A stretch of DNA of 64,000 nt, taken from positions 41,263 through 105,262 of the forward strand of contig NZ_JBHYHC010000018.1 in NCBI RefSeq assembly GCF_042738955.1. Reading direction: 5' to 3'. Shown here piece after piece: positions 36,661 to 45,675 of the stretch (within the stretch, counting starts at the first letter, position 1; every line of letters begins with the position of its first letter). Both the position numbers and the translations under genes were made by a program. The notes below the pieces were generated by a model. It ran no database searches and was not told the origin of the DNA. It was given only the letters and a program-made list of their open reading frames with translations. Source of the stretch: Umezawaea sp042738955 (lineage in GTDB: Bacteria; Actinomycetota; Actinomycetes; Mycobacteriales; Pseudonocardiaceae).

Positions 36661-39018
36661 ATGTCGCGAGACGAACGCAGCACCGGACCGACCCGCCGCG
36701 ACGTGCTGAGGTTCGGCGCGGCGGCCGCGCTCGGCGCGCTGCCGGTGTTCACCGCCACCGCGGCGGCCACCGGACGACCTGCGAGTCCGGCGCTCGTCCC
36801 GGACGGCTCGGCGACGAGGTTCACCTACCCGGCCCCGGCGGTCGAGGCGAAGATCATCGAGCAGGGGTTGCCGATCGGCAACGGCCGCCTCGGTGCGCTG
36901 GTCGGCGGCGACCCCACCCGCGACTTCCTCTACCTGACCGACGCCACCCTGTGGACCGGCGGCCTCAACGACGCGCTCCAGGACGACGGCCAGTTCCCGT
37001 ACGACGAGGCGCGCTTCGGGACGTTCTCCTTGCTGGCCAAGGTGTTCCTCGCGCTGCCGTCGCACACGGGCGTGACCGGCTACCGGCGGGAACTGGACCT
37101 GAGCAACGGCCTCGTCACCACGACCTACGACCACCAGGGCACGACCTACCGGCGTGAGGTGTACTCCAGCCACCCCGACGACGTCGTGGTGATCCGGCTC
37201 AGCCGCCGCGGCACCGGCACGCACACCGGGACGGTCTCGATCGCCGGCACGCACGGCGAGACCACTCGGAACGGGTCGTTCACCGCCTCCTTCGGCAACG
37301 GCCTCAAGTACGCGGCCACGGTGACCGCCGCCAGCCGCACCGGCAGGGTGGCCGTCACCGGCGACCAGGTGGTCTTCACCGGCTGCGCCGAGGTCGTCAT
37401 CGTCGTCAGCGGCGGCACGAACTACACCCGCGACCCGGCCACGGCGTTCAAGAACCCGAAGGCCGACCCGCTGGCCATCGCCCGCGACAAGGCGCGCGCC
37501 GCGGCCCGCGAGACCGGTGACGCGCTGCTCGCCACGCACGTCGCCGACTACCGGAAGCTCTACGACCGGATGACCGTCAGCCTCGGCACGTCGACACCCG
37601 CGCAGAAGGCCATGGACACCTGGACGCGGCTCGGCGCGCGCGCCGCGGAGGGCTCCGCGCCGGACCCGGAGCTGGAGGCGTCCTACCTCCAGTACGGGCG
37701 CTACCTGATGATCAGCGGCTCCCGCGGCAGCGCCCCGCTGAACCTCCAGGGCCTGTGGCTGAGCGACAACACCCCGGACTGGTTCAGCGACTACCACACC
37801 GACATCAACGTCCAGATGAACTACTGGCTCGCCGACCGCGCGGGCTTGCCGTCGTGCTTCGACGCGTTCGCCGACTACTGCGTCTCGCAGCTCTCGTCGT
37901 GGACCACGCAGACCCGGCGGCTGTTCAACGACGAGCGCAACGGGTTCCGCAACCGCTCCGGCCACGTGGCGGGCTGGACGACCGCGTACTCCACGAACCT
38001 CTACGGCGGCAGCGGGTGGTGGTGGCACCCGGCGAGCAACGCGTGGCTGTGCAACTCGCTGTGGGAGCACTACGAGTACGGCAAGGACCTCGCGTACCTG
38101 CGCAAGATCTACCCGCTGCTCAAGGGCGCGTGCGAGTTCTGGGAGGCGCGCCTGGTGTGGACCACCGTCACCGACGCCTCCGGGGTCGAGCGCCGGGTGC
38201 TGGTCAACGACCACGACTGGTCGCCGGAGCACGGGCCGACCGACGCGCTGGGCACCACCTACGCGCAGGAACTCGTGTGGGACCTGTTCGAGCACTACCG
38301 GCAGGCGTGCCTGCTGCTCGACGTCGACCGCGGCTACTGGAAGACCGTCGGGGACCTCCAGCTCAAGCTCTACCTGCCCGAGGTCAGCCCGAAGACGGGC
38401 TGGTTGCAGGAGTGGATGACGCCGGACAACCTCGGCGAGACCACGCACCGGCACCTCTCGCCGTTGATCGGCCTGTTCCCCGGCGACCGGGTGCGCCCGG
38501 ACACCGTGACCCCGGAGCTGCTCACCGGCGTGCGGAACCTGTTGGTGGCACGGGGTTTCGACAGCTTCGGCTGGGCCTGCGCGTGGCGCGCGCTGTGCTG
38601 GGCGCGGCTCAAGGAGGGGGAGAACGCCTACCGCCTGGTCCTCACCGTGCTGCGGCCGTCGGTGGACTTCGGCAACGGCAGCGCGGCCAACCTCTTCGAC
38701 ATGTACAGCTTCGGCGACCGGACGATCTTCCAGATCGACGCCAACTTCGGCACGCCCTCGGCGATGATCGAGATGCTGCTCCACTCGCGCCCCGGCGTGG
38801 TCGAGCTGCTGCCCGCGCTGCCGTCCGCGTGGGCGGACGGCCGGATCACCGGCGTCGGCGCGCGCGGCGGCTTCGAGGTCGACTTCGCCTGGCGGGCCGG
38901 GAGGGTCACGTCGGTGACCGTGCGCAGCGTCGGCGGCACGTCGACCGTCGTGAAAGCCGCCGGGTGGAGCCGAGCCGTCACCCTGAAGCGCGGTGGGTCC
39001 ACGACCTTCTCGCCCTGA
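36661..39018 (+). CDS. Glycoside hydrolase family 95 (alpha-L-fucosidase), Tat-exported
   Basis: This 785-residue exported enzyme has a Tat signal TRRDVLRFGAAAALGAL followed by an AxA region near residue 40. An N-terminal beta-sandwich (LPIGNGRLGALVGG; TLWTGG) precedes an (alpha/alpha)6 barrel. GH95 landmarks are present: NLQGLW, TDINVQMNYW (the two Asn of the catalytic centre), NDHDWSPEHGPTDA (general-acid Glu region) and FQIDANFGTPSAMIEM (catalytic Asp region). It ends with a small beta domain. The family acts by inversion on alpha-1,2-fucosides, and some members act on alpha-galactosides. ATG at 36661. Confidence 0.92.
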   Translation: MSRDERSTGPTRRDVLRFGAAAALGALPVFTATAAATGRPASPALVPDGSATRFTYPAPAVEAKIIEQGLPIGNGRLGALVGGDPTRDFLYLTDATLWTGGLNDALQDDGQFPYDEARFGTFSLLAKVFLALPSHTGVTGYRRELDLSNGLVTTTYDHQGTTYRREVYSSHPDDVVVIRLSRRGTGTHTGTVSIAGTHGETTRNGSFTASFGNGLKYAATVTAASRTGRVAVTGDQVVFTGCAEVVIVVSGGTNYTRDPATAFKNPKADPLAIARDKARAAARETGDALLATHVADYRKLYDRMTVSLGTSTPAQKAMDTWTRLGARAAEGSAPDPELEASYLQYGRYLMISGSRGSAPLNLQGLWLSDNTPDWFSDYHTDINVQMNYWLADRAGLPSCFDAFADYCVSQLSSWTTQTRRLFNDERNGFRNRSGHVAGWTTAYSTNLYGGSGWWWHPASNAWLCNSLWEHYEYGKDLAYLRKIYPLLKGACEFWEARLVWTTVTDASGVERRVLVNDHDWSPEHGPTDALGTTYAQELVWDLFEHYRQACLLLDVDRGYWKTVGDLQLKLYLPEVSPKTGWLQEWMTPDNLGETTHRHLSPLIGLFPGDRVRPDTVTPELLTGVRNLLVARGFDSFGWACAWRALCWARLKEGENAYRLVLTVLRPSVDFGNGSAANLFDMYSFGDRTIFQIDANFGTPSAMIEMLLHSRPGVVELLPALPSAWADGRITGVGARGGFEVDFAWRAGRVTSVTVRSVGGTSTVVKAAGWSRAVTLKRGGSTTFSP

Positions 39019-39027
39019 TCAGCACGG

Positions 39028-39053
39028 CCCCCGTCCCACATCCCGGACGGGGG
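39028..39053 (+). terminator. Hairpin terminator after GH95
   Basis: CCCCCGTCC (39028-39036) pairs with GGACGGGGG (39045-39053), with an 8-base loop, nine bases after the stop. Confidence 0.75.
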
Positions 39054-39108
39054 TCCCGGCGCTCCCTAGGCTTCGGGGAGGACCTGGGGAAGTGGGGGCA
39101 CACCGCCG

Positions 39109-40143
39109 ATGACGCTGTCAGTTCTGGACCTCGCGCCCGTCGTGTCGGGGCAACGGGCCGCGGACGCCCTGCGCAACACGCTCGACCTCGCCCGGCACGC
39201 CGAACGGCTCGGCTACCGCCGGTACTGGCTGGCCGAGCACCACCTCACGCCCGGTGTCGCCTCGACGTCGCCCGCCGTGCTCATCGCCGCCGTCGCCGCG
39301 GCCACCGAGGACATCCGGGTCGGCTCGGGCGCGGTGCTGCTCGGCTACTACCCGCCGCTGGTCGTGGCGGAGCAGTTCGGCCTGCTGGCGAACCTGCACC
39401 CCGGCCGGATCGACCTCGGGCTCGGCCGGTCGGCGGGCATCAAGGAGAGCGACCTGGTCAAGCACCCGGTGTTCTCCGCGCCCGAGTTCATCGCCCGCTA
39501 CCGGATCCAGCAGGGGCTGCTCGGCGTGCGCGAGGGCGCGGTCGAGCCGCCGTACGCCGAGCAGGTCGGCCGGATCCTCGGGCTGGTCGGCGGCGAGCAC
39601 CACGCGAACGTCGTGGAGGGCGCCGACTTCGAGGTGTGGGTGCTCGGGTCGAGCGCGGGGGAGAGCGCCGTGACCGCCGGTGAGCTGGGCCTGCCGTTCG
39701 CCGCCGCCTACCACGTCTCGCCGCGCACGGCCCAGGACGCCGTGGACGCCTACCGCGCGGCGTTCGTGCCGTCGGAGCGGCTGGCCGCGCCGTACGTCGT
39801 CGTGTCGGCGGACGTCGTGGTCGCCGAGGACGAGGCGACGGCCGTGGAGCTGGCCGCGCCGTACGGCCAGTGGGTGCTGAGCATCCGGGCGGGTGACGGG
39901 GCCGTCCCGTTCCCCTCGCCCGAGGGGGCGGCCGCGTTCGAGTGGACCGACGAGACCCGCGCGAAGGTCGTGGACCGGACCGAGACGCAGTTCGTCGGGG
40001 CTCCCGGTGACGTGGCGCGGCGGTTGGACGACCTCAGGACCGCCACCGGAGCGGACGAGGTACTGGTCACGACGATTGTCCACGACCACGCCGCGCGCGT
40101 GCGGTCGTACGAATTGCTGGCCAAGGCCTGGGCTCAGGTCTAG
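39109..40143 (+). CDS. LLM-class flavin-dependent monooxygenase (MsnO8 type)
   Basis: This 344-residue luciferase-like TIM-barrel protein begins LSVLDLAPVVSGQRAADALR. It has YWLAEHHLTPGVASTSPAVL, VGSGAVLLGYYPPLVVAEQF and LHPGRIDLGLGRSAG, the usual set for the one-component LLM group using F420 or FMN. It ends with FVGAPGDVARRLDDL, and EVLVTTIVHDHAARVRSYELLA forms the last helix. Substrate unknown. It is convergent with a small secreted protein gene, separated by a hairpin. Confidence 0.9.
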   Translation: MTLSVLDLAPVVSGQRAADALRNTLDLARHAERLGYRRYWLAEHHLTPGVASTSPAVLIAAVAAATEDIRVGSGAVLLGYYPPLVVAEQFGLLANLHPGRIDLGLGRSAGIKESDLVKHPVFSAPEFIARYRIQQGLLGVREGAVEPPYAEQVGRILGLVGGEHHANVVEGADFEVWVLGSSAGESAVTAGELGLPFAAAYHVSPRTAQDAVDAYRAAFVPSERLAAPYVVVSADVVVAEDEATAVELAAPYGQWVLSIRAGDGAVPFPSPEGAAAFEWTDETRAKVVDRTETQFVGAPGDVARRLDDLRTATGADEVLVTTIVHDHAARVRSYELLAKAWAQV

Positions 40144-40162
40144 TCCAATTTCGGCGCGCTCC

Positions 40163-40194
40163 CCCTTTGCGGACGCGGGGCGCGCCGCAAAGGG
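40163..40194. terminator. Hairpin between convergent genes
   Basis: CCCTTTGCGG (40163-40172) pairs with CCGCAAAGGG (40185-40194), with a 12-base GC-rich loop. Confidence 0.75.
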
Positions 40195-40213
40195 AAAGCG
40201 GTTACCGGAGCGG

Positions 40214-40648
40214 TTACGGGTGGCCCAGTCGCCACACCTTGTACGACGCCGCCTGGAGCGTGTCGTCGGCCACGCCCAGCGCGTCCGCCGACCCGGCCCA
40301 GTCGTCCGCGCGCAGCGCCGACTCGCCCTCGTCGAGCTTGACGAGCACCACCGCGACGTCCGCCTGGGCGACCGTGATGCCCGCGCAGTCCGGGCCGTTC
40401 AGCAGGGCTCGGGCCGACGCCAGGTCGTCGTAGACGAAGTCGTGCTGCTGGAAGGGCCCCTGCTCCACGCCGAACTCCGCCGCGTACGCCGCCCACGCCA
40501 CGAAGTTCCCCGCGCGGGCGAGCTGGGTGTGGCAGGCGCCCGCGGACGGCGCGGCGCTCGCGGCGGGAGCGGCCAGGACGAGGGCGCCGGTGGCGGCGGC
40601 CAGTGCCGCGACCACGGAGGCGGCGCGGTGGGAGAACGTGATCGGCAT
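40214..40648 (-). CDS. Small secreted protein, unknown function
   Basis: This 144-residue protein has a clear signal peptide (hydrophobic VVAALAAATGALVLAAPAAS, then ASAAP) and a mature, mainly helical part of about 110 residues with two Cys (GACHTQL and GPDCAGIT) that could form a disulfide. No known family recognised. ATG at 40648 with GAGGTAAT. A near-perfect 12-bp inverted repeat sits 27 bp upstream of the start. Confidence 0.65.
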   Translation of the reverse strand: MPITFSHRAASVVAALAAATGALVLAAPAASAAPSAGACHTQLARAGNFVAWAAYAAEFGVEQGPFQQHDFVYDDLASARALLNGPDCAGITVAQADVAVVLVKLDEGESALRADDWAGSADALGVADDTLQAASYKVWRLGHP

Positions 40649-40674
40649 GGATTACCTCGCAGGTGTCGTCGTGA

Positions 40675-40702
40675 TTCCGGAAAGCGCGACGCGCTTTCGG
40701 AA
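40675..40702. promoter_or_regulatory. Inverted repeat upstream of secreted-protein gene
   Basis: TTCCGGAAAGCGC (40675-40687) and GCGCTTTCGGAA (40691-40702) are complementary except for one bulged G; the loop is GAC. It lies 27 bp upstream of the ATG at 40648. It may be an operator or a leader hairpin. It is too far (over 200 bp) from the end of the gene to its right to be that gene's main terminator. Confidence 0.45.
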
Positions 40703-40859
40703 CCCGACTATCCCGGCGTGCCGGACGAATGGGCAACCCCTGAATTCCAGCCGCGTTCCGGCGATTCGACGGAAACCGGAAATCCTCGCTCCGAATGGGC
40801 GAAATAATCCGTCTCGATGAACCGTTCCGAGTTCCGCCGCGTAATGCGCCCCGCACGAT

Positions 40860-40877
40860 CCGGTCCGGGAGGACCGG
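40860..40877 (-). terminator. Short hairpin after leftward gene
   Basis: CCGGTCC-GGGA-GGACCGG, a 7-bp perfect stem with a tetraloop, is 37 bases past the stop of the gene ending at 40915. Confidence 0.55.
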
Positions 40878-40914
40878 CCGTCGACGTCTCGTTTCGCGGT
40901 GGACCGGAACGCGG

Positions 40915-41598
40915 TCAGGCGCGCCCGAGCGCCTGGCCCGCCGCCGCCAGCGTGCGTTCCACGAGGTCGGTCGCCGTGCCGGGCGCCCAGCGCTCCGCCC
41001 ACTCGGCGGCGTAGCCGAGGTAGTCCCCGTACTGCTCGCTCGACCACGGCCCGTCCGGCTTCCAGTCGCTGCCGCGCAGGGCGTTCACGCCCACCGTGAC
41101 GTGCTGGTCCAGGATCAGCGGGCCGCCGGTGGCCGGGTCGTACGCGCCGAAGTGCAGCACCCGGCCGACGTCGGCGGCGCCGAGCCGGGCGAGGGCGTGG
41201 TCGCCGCGCTTGGCGAGGGTCGAGTACCCGGCCACGGCGCCTTCGGCGCGGGCCGTGCGGACGCCGTGGGCGAGGTTCGCGCCGACCAGGCCGGGGTTCG
41301 CGTCGAACACCGAGCCGAGCTTTGCCGCGTTGCGCCACTTGGTGCCCACGGCCCAGACCTGCGCCGCGACCAGCGTGTGGACCGCTCCCAGCTCGTCGTC
41401 CGCGCGGGCGCCGATGGCGAACAGGACCCGCCGGTCCACGGTCGTGCGGTCGTCCAGCTCCTCCGGCCAGTACGCCCGGTCGGGCAGGTGGCCGAGCCAG
41501 TGGCCCTTCACGAAACCGATCGGCTGGTCGAGCAGATAGGCGCCGTCGCGCGGGGGAGGGTCGCCGCGGAACACGGTCTCGAACGCGAGTGTGGGCAC
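40915..41598 (-). CDS. Hypothetical protein, possible OGG/HhH-GPD-like fold
   Basis: This 227-residue cytoplasmic protein contains GAYDPATGGPLILDQHVTVG and WPxDxY-like WSSEQYGDYLGYAAEWA. These recall the bacterial 8-oxoguanine glycosylase OGG-fold family, in which the first stretch precedes a conserved basic or acid pair. No catalytic Lys/Asp pair can be confidently placed, so it may be a structural relative only. It is divergent from a secreted CBM13 protein. ATG at 41598; no clear ribosome site. Confidence 0.5.
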   Translation of the reverse strand: MPTLAFETVFRGDPPPRDGAYLLDQPIGFVKGHWLGHLPDRAYWPEELDDRTTVDRRVLFAIGARADDELGAVHTLVAAQVWAVGTKWRNAAKLGSVFDANPGLVGANLAHGVRTARAEGAVAGYSTLAKRGDHALARLGAADVGRVLHFGAYDPATGGPLILDQHVTVGVNALRGSDWKPDGPWSSEQYGDYLGYAAEWAERWAPGTATDLVERTLAAAGQALGRA

Positions 41599-41681
41599 GG
41601 GGGCATCCTATGGACCGGTTTTCCGGTCACTCGCCCGGTGGAGTCCCGGTACATCGTTCATGACTTAGTTTAAGTGATGTA

Positions 41682-41710
41682 TTGACACCTGGCTGTAACA
41701 GCCATAACGT
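41682..41710 (+). promoter_or_regulatory. Promoter with internal operator palindrome
   Basis: TTGACA at 41682-41687 and TAACGT at 41705-41710 are 17 bp apart. The perfect inverted repeat TGGCTG-TAA-CAGCCA (41690-41704) fills the spacer, a classical repressor position. It drives the CBM13/beta-helix gene about 315 bp downstream, with a long leader. Confidence 0.5.
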
Positions 41711-41736
41711 CCTGAACCACGCGGAAGGGAGCCCCG

Positions 41737-41805
41737 GTGAGCAGAACTGACGTCGATGCACGACATCGACATCGGCGGAAACCCGTGGCCGGAGCGATTC
41801 ACTAG
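41737..41805 (+). CDS. Candidate leader frame of 22 residues
   Basis: GTG at 41737 follows GGAAGGGAG (41722-41730). The frame is basic and His-rich (ARHRHRRKPVAGAIH at its end) and stops with TAG at 41803-41805. It would be the first frame on the long leader of the CBM13 gene. No homologue recognised; it could be chance. Confidence 0.3.
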   Translation: MSRTDVDARHRHRRKPVAGAIH

Positions 41806-42024
41806 TTTCCGCCTTTGAGGGGTCGCGCGGCTATCGCCGGACAGCGCCCCGACGTCCCCAGCGAACAATCCGCCCGCTGTTCCACCCTGCCATCATTGTT
41901 CGACGGAACTCCGGCGCGCGCCACCCCTGCCATCGGCCCCTGCGTCCTCTGCGCGGAGCGGCCCGATCGCGTCCGCGCGCGTTGGGTGACGACGCCGCGC
42001 AGCGCGGCCGAGGAGGGTTTCCCA

Positions 42025-44241
42025 GTGCTTCCACGCCCCAGGTTCGGCGTACCACGAGGTCGACGAACAGCCCTGGCCGCGGTGCTCGCGGTCGTCGCGG
42101 GCATCACCACGGCGCTCGCCGCCGCCCCCGCCGCGAGCGCGGCGGTCGACCCGGCGGTCTGGTACACGGTCCAGAGCCAGGCCAGCGGCAAGTGCGTCGA
42201 CGCGCGCGCCGCCGCCACCGCGAACGGCACCGCCGTCCAGCAGTACACCTGCAACTCCAGCACCGCCCAGCAGTGGCAGTTCCAGGCCACCAGCGGCGGC
42301 TTCAGCCGGATCAACGCCCACGACAACGCGGCGCAGGTGCTGGACGTGGCCAACGTGTCCACGGCCGACGGTGGACTCATCCACCTGTGGACCTATGGTG
42401 GTGGCAACAACCAGCAGTGGCAGGCGGTCGAGCAGGCTGGTGGCTCGTACCGCTTCGTCAGCAGGCTGAGCGGCAAGTGCCTCGACGTGCCCAGCGCGTC
42501 CACCGCGGACAGCGTGCAGCTCCAGCAGTACACCTGCAACGGGTCGAGCGCTCAGTCGTTCAACCTCGTTCCCGCAGGAGGTACCACCCCCGTGCCCGGT
42601 ACGCCGGACTTCGGCCCCAACGCGATCTTCTTCGACCCGTCCATGTCGGCGGCGACGATCCAGAACAGGGTCAACCAGGTCTTCGCGCAGCAGGAGCGCA
42701 ACCAGTTCGGCCAGCAGCGCTACGCGCTCATCTTCAAGCCGGGCACGTACAACGCGAACGTGAACGTCGGCTTCTACACCCAGGTGCTCGGGCTCGGCCT
42801 GTCGCCGGACGACGTGAACATCAACGGCTCCGTGCACGCCGAGGCCGACTGGTTCGACGGCAACGCGACGCAAAACTTCTGGCGGTCGGCCGAGAACCTG
42901 TCGGTCACCCCGACCGGCGGCAACGACCGCTGGGCCGTGTCCCAGGCCGCGCCCTACCGGCGCATGCACCTGCGCGGCAACCTCGCGCTCGACGACGGCG
43001 GCTGGTCCAGCGGCGGCCTGCTGGCCGACAGCAAGATCGACGGCCAGGTCCGCTCCGGCTCGCAGCAGCAGTGGCTGACCCGCAACACGGACATGGGCAG
43101 CTGGACCGGGTCCAACTGGAACATGGTGTTCGTCGGCGCGACCAACGCCCCCGCGGGCACGTTCCCGAACCCGCCGTACACGAAGGTCGCGCAGACCCCG
43201 CAGGTCCGCGAGAAGCCGTTCCTGAACGTCACCGCGGCCGGTGACTACAACGTCTTCGTCCCCGCGGTGCGCAACAACTCCTCCGGCGCGAGCTGGACGA
43301 ACGGCGCCCCGGCGGGCCAGAACCTGCCGCTGAGCCAGTTCTTCATCGCCAAGCCGGGCACCACGGCGACGGCCATCAACGCCGCTCTCGCCGCGGGCAA
43401 GGACCTGATCTTCGGACCGGGCGTCTACCACCTGAACGAGACGATCCGGGTCACCCGCCCGAACACCGTCGTGCTCGGCCTCGGCCTGACGACGCTGATC
43501 CCGGACAACGGGATCACCGCGATGACCGTCGCGGACGTCGACGGCGTGAAGATCGCTGGCCTCCTGATCGACGCGGGCCCCACGAACTCCAGCGTCCTCA
43601 TGGAGGTCGGCCCCGCGAACTCCAGCGCGAACCACTCGGCCAACCCGACGTCGATGAACGACGTGTTCTTCCGGGTCGGCGGCGCGGGTGTCGGCCGGGC
43701 GACGACGAACCTCGTCATCAACAGCGACAACGTCATCGGCGACCACATGTGGATCTGGCGCGCGGACCACGGTGACGGCGTCGGGTGGAACTCCAACACC
43801 TCGGACACCGGTCTGATCGTCAACGGCGACAACGTGACGATGTACGGCCTCTTCGTCGAGCACTACCAGAAGTACCAGACCATCTGGAACGGTCAGGGCG
43901 GCAAGACGTACTTCTACCAGAACGAGATGCCGTACGACCCGCCGAACCAGGCGGCGTACATGAACGGCTCGACGCAGGGCTGGGCCGCGTACAAGGTGGC
44001 GAACTCCGTCACCAGCCACGAGGTCTGGGGTTTCGGCAGCTACGTGTTCTTCAACGTCAACCCCGGCGTGGTGAACGCCCACGCCATCGAGACGCCGGTC
44101 AACGCGAACGTCCGGTTCCACAACATGGTCACCTTCTCGCTCGGCGGTGGCCAGGGCACGATCCGCAACGTCGTCAACAGCACGGGGCCGACTGTCGGCC
44201 CCAACAACACCCAGCCCGGCAACCTGGTGAGCTTCCCGTAG
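42025..44241 (+). CDS. Secreted CBM13 protein with parallel beta-helix domain
   Basis: This 738-residue exported protein has an Arg-rich signal peptide with AAAPAASAAV cleavage around residue 40. A ricin-type CBM13 (about 45-175) follows, with the repeated SGKCVDA / QYTCN / QQWQ pattern. A long domain (about 200-738) begins FGPNAIFFDPSMSAATIQ. It has IFKPGTY, GPGVYHLNETIRV and repeated Asn/Val ladders, characteristic of pectate-lyase-like right-handed beta-helices and resembling GH55-type glucanases in layout. The related actinomycete proteins are often mislabelled adenylyl cyclase or coagulation-factor type. A polysaccharide target is likely. GTG with GGAGGG at 42012-42017. Confidence 0.82.
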   Translation: MLPRPRFGVPRGRRTALAAVLAVVAGITTALAAAPAASAAVDPAVWYTVQSQASGKCVDARAAATANGTAVQQYTCNSSTAQQWQFQATSGGFSRINAHDNAAQVLDVANVSTADGGLIHLWTYGGGNNQQWQAVEQAGGSYRFVSRLSGKCLDVPSASTADSVQLQQYTCNGSSAQSFNLVPAGGTTPVPGTPDFGPNAIFFDPSMSAATIQNRVNQVFAQQERNQFGQQRYALIFKPGTYNANVNVGFYTQVLGLGLSPDDVNINGSVHAEADWFDGNATQNFWRSAENLSVTPTGGNDRWAVSQAAPYRRMHLRGNLALDDGGWSSGGLLADSKIDGQVRSGSQQQWLTRNTDMGSWTGSNWNMVFVGATNAPAGTFPNPPYTKVAQTPQVREKPFLNVTAAGDYNVFVPAVRNNSSGASWTNGAPAGQNLPLSQFFIAKPGTTATAINAALAAGKDLIFGPGVYHLNETIRVTRPNTVVLGLGLTTLIPDNGITAMTVADVDGVKIAGLLIDAGPTNSSVLMEVGPANSSANHSANPTSMNDVFFRVGGAGVGRATTNLVINSDNVIGDHMWIWRADHGDGVGWNSNTSDTGLIVNGDNVTMYGLFVEHYQKYQTIWNGQGGKTYFYQNEMPYDPPNQAAYMNGSTQGWAAYKVANSVTSHEVWGFGSYVFFNVNPGVVNAHAIETPVNANVRFHNMVTFSLGGGQGTIRNVVNSTGPTVGPNNTQPGNLVSFP

Positions 44242-44288
44242 TTCCCCTGTCCGAAAAGCGGCCGCCGGGCTCCCCGCCCGCGCATTTA

Positions 44289-44309
44289 GGTTTCCGGTAA
44301 CAGGAAACC
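44289..44309 (+). terminator. Hairpin terminator
   Basis: GGTTTCC-GGTAACA-GGAAACC, a 7-bp perfect stem, is about 50 bases after the CBM13 gene stop. Confidence 0.65.
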
Positions 44310-44391
44310 CCTGGCAACGGTCGTCGGCCGGGATCGCCGGACCCCGGAGGTACGTTCGGGACCGGTTCCCCTCCAGCGCTCCGAGGACGAC

Positions 44392-45594
44392 ATGACCGAA
44401 GTGATGACGCTCCCGCCCGTGCCCGGCGACCTGCGGATGGCCCGAACGCTGGGGCCGGTCCTGCTCGCCGCGGCCGTGGGGCTGCTGCCGTTCACGGTGT
44501 TCAGCACGTTCCTGGTGCCGATCGCGGAGGAGGCGGGCAGCGGCGTCGCGGCGCTGGGCAGCCTGCGCGGCCTCGGCGGGCTGGCCGCGCTCGCCGTGGG
44601 CGCGGCGATGGCGCCGCTGCTCGACCGGCTGCCCAAGCAGCACCTGGCCGCGGCCGGGCTGGCGTTGCTCGGGGTGTCGTCGGTGCTCGGGGCCACGGGC
44701 CACTTCCTCGCGCTGGTGGCGTTCGCGGTGCTCGTCGGCGCGGGCACGTCCGTGCTGTCCCCGGCGATGGCCGCGATGGCGGCCGACCGGTTCGGCGACG
44801 GCCCCGCCGCCGGGCGCGCGGCCACGCTGGTGACCGCCACGCAGTCGTTGACCGCCATGCTCGCCGCGCCGCTGATCGCGGTGCCCGCGCTGCTGTGGGG
44901 CTGGCAGGGGAACCTGCTGGCGGTGGCGGTGATCTCGTTCGCGCTCGCGGCCGTGTTTTTCCTCCGGCGGCGGCCGGTGGTCGTGGTCCGGCCGCGGATC
45001 GGCTACCTGGAGACGTTGCGCGCCTTGGGTTCCGTGGCGGGAGCCGTGCCGCTGCTGGCGGTGGCGCTGCTGCGGACCGGGGCGTTCATGGGGTACCTGT
45101 CCTACCTCGCCGCGTACTACGACGAGCGCTTCTCCTTGTCCCCCGGCGTTTTCGCGCTGGTGTGGACGCTGAGCGGGGGCTCGTACTTCGTCGGCAACCT
45201 GCTGGCGGGGCGGGTCGCCAACGCCGCGGGGTCGTGGATCCGGCCGGAACGCGTGCTGGTCGGCGGGCTGGTGGTCGCGCTGGGGGCGGTGGTCGGGTTC
45301 TACTTCGCGCCCGTGCTGCCGGTGGCGCTGGCGTTGACGGTGGTGCTGGCCGCGAGCCACGCGACCGTGGCGGCGTGTGTGACGACGCTGCTGGTGCGGC
45401 GGTGCGGGGAGCTGCGCGGGGCGGCGCTCGGGATCAGCGCGGCGGGGATGAGCCTCGGGGTGTTCGTCGGGTCCGCGCTGGGCGGGCTCGGGTTGGGGTT
45501 CGCGGGATACCCCGGCGCGGCGGTCGTGATGGGGGTGCTGACGGTGGCCGCGCTGGCCGCCGCGGTGCGCGTCCACTCAGTGACTTCAGTGTAG
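44392..45594 (+). CDS. MFS transporter (12 TM)
   Basis: This 400-residue inner-membrane protein has about twelve hydrophobic helices. The first is LGPVLLAAAVGLLPFTVFSTFL. A loop LLDRLPKQHLAAAG replaces the classical motif A. The second half begins at about 210 with a basic cytoplasmic loop (RRRPVVVVRPRI). It most resembles the Bcr/CynX-like predicted arabinose/drug efflux proteins. Substrate unknown. ATG at 44392 after GAGGACG. Confidence 0.85.
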   Translation: MTEVMTLPPVPGDLRMARTLGPVLLAAAVGLLPFTVFSTFLVPIAEEAGSGVAALGSLRGLGGLAALAVGAAMAPLLDRLPKQHLAAAGLALLGVSSVLGATGHFLALVAFAVLVGAGTSVLSPAMAAMAADRFGDGPAAGRAATLVTATQSLTAMLAAPLIAVPALLWGWQGNLLAVAVISFALAAVFFLRRRPVVVVRPRIGYLETLRALGSVAGAVPLLAVALLRTGAFMGYLSYLAAYYDERFSLSPGVFALVWTLSGGSYFVGNLLAGRVANAAGSWIRPERVLVGGLVVALGAVVGFYFAPVLPVALALTVVLAASHATVAACVTTLLVRRCGELRGAALGISAAGMSLGVFVGSALGGLGLGFAGYPGAAVVMGVLTVAALAAAVRVHSVTSV

Positions 45595-45675
45595 ACCGAA
45601 GTCAGTGTCCCAGTCCGTGGACGGTGGAATCGGGCCCCGACGCCGTTCGTTCGACGTGGTGACCAAGGGAGGCCC

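Noticed and set aside
41893..45576. A 1227-codon minus-strand frame opposite CBM13 and MFS genes
   Set aside because: Spans two clearly real genes and shows only His/Arg/Gln-rich antisense composition.
45581..45604. TGACTTC / GAAGTCA inverted repeat and CAGTG repeats at the end of the MFS gene
   Set aside because: Partly inside the coding end and only 7 bp; could be chance or a weak terminator, not enough to call.
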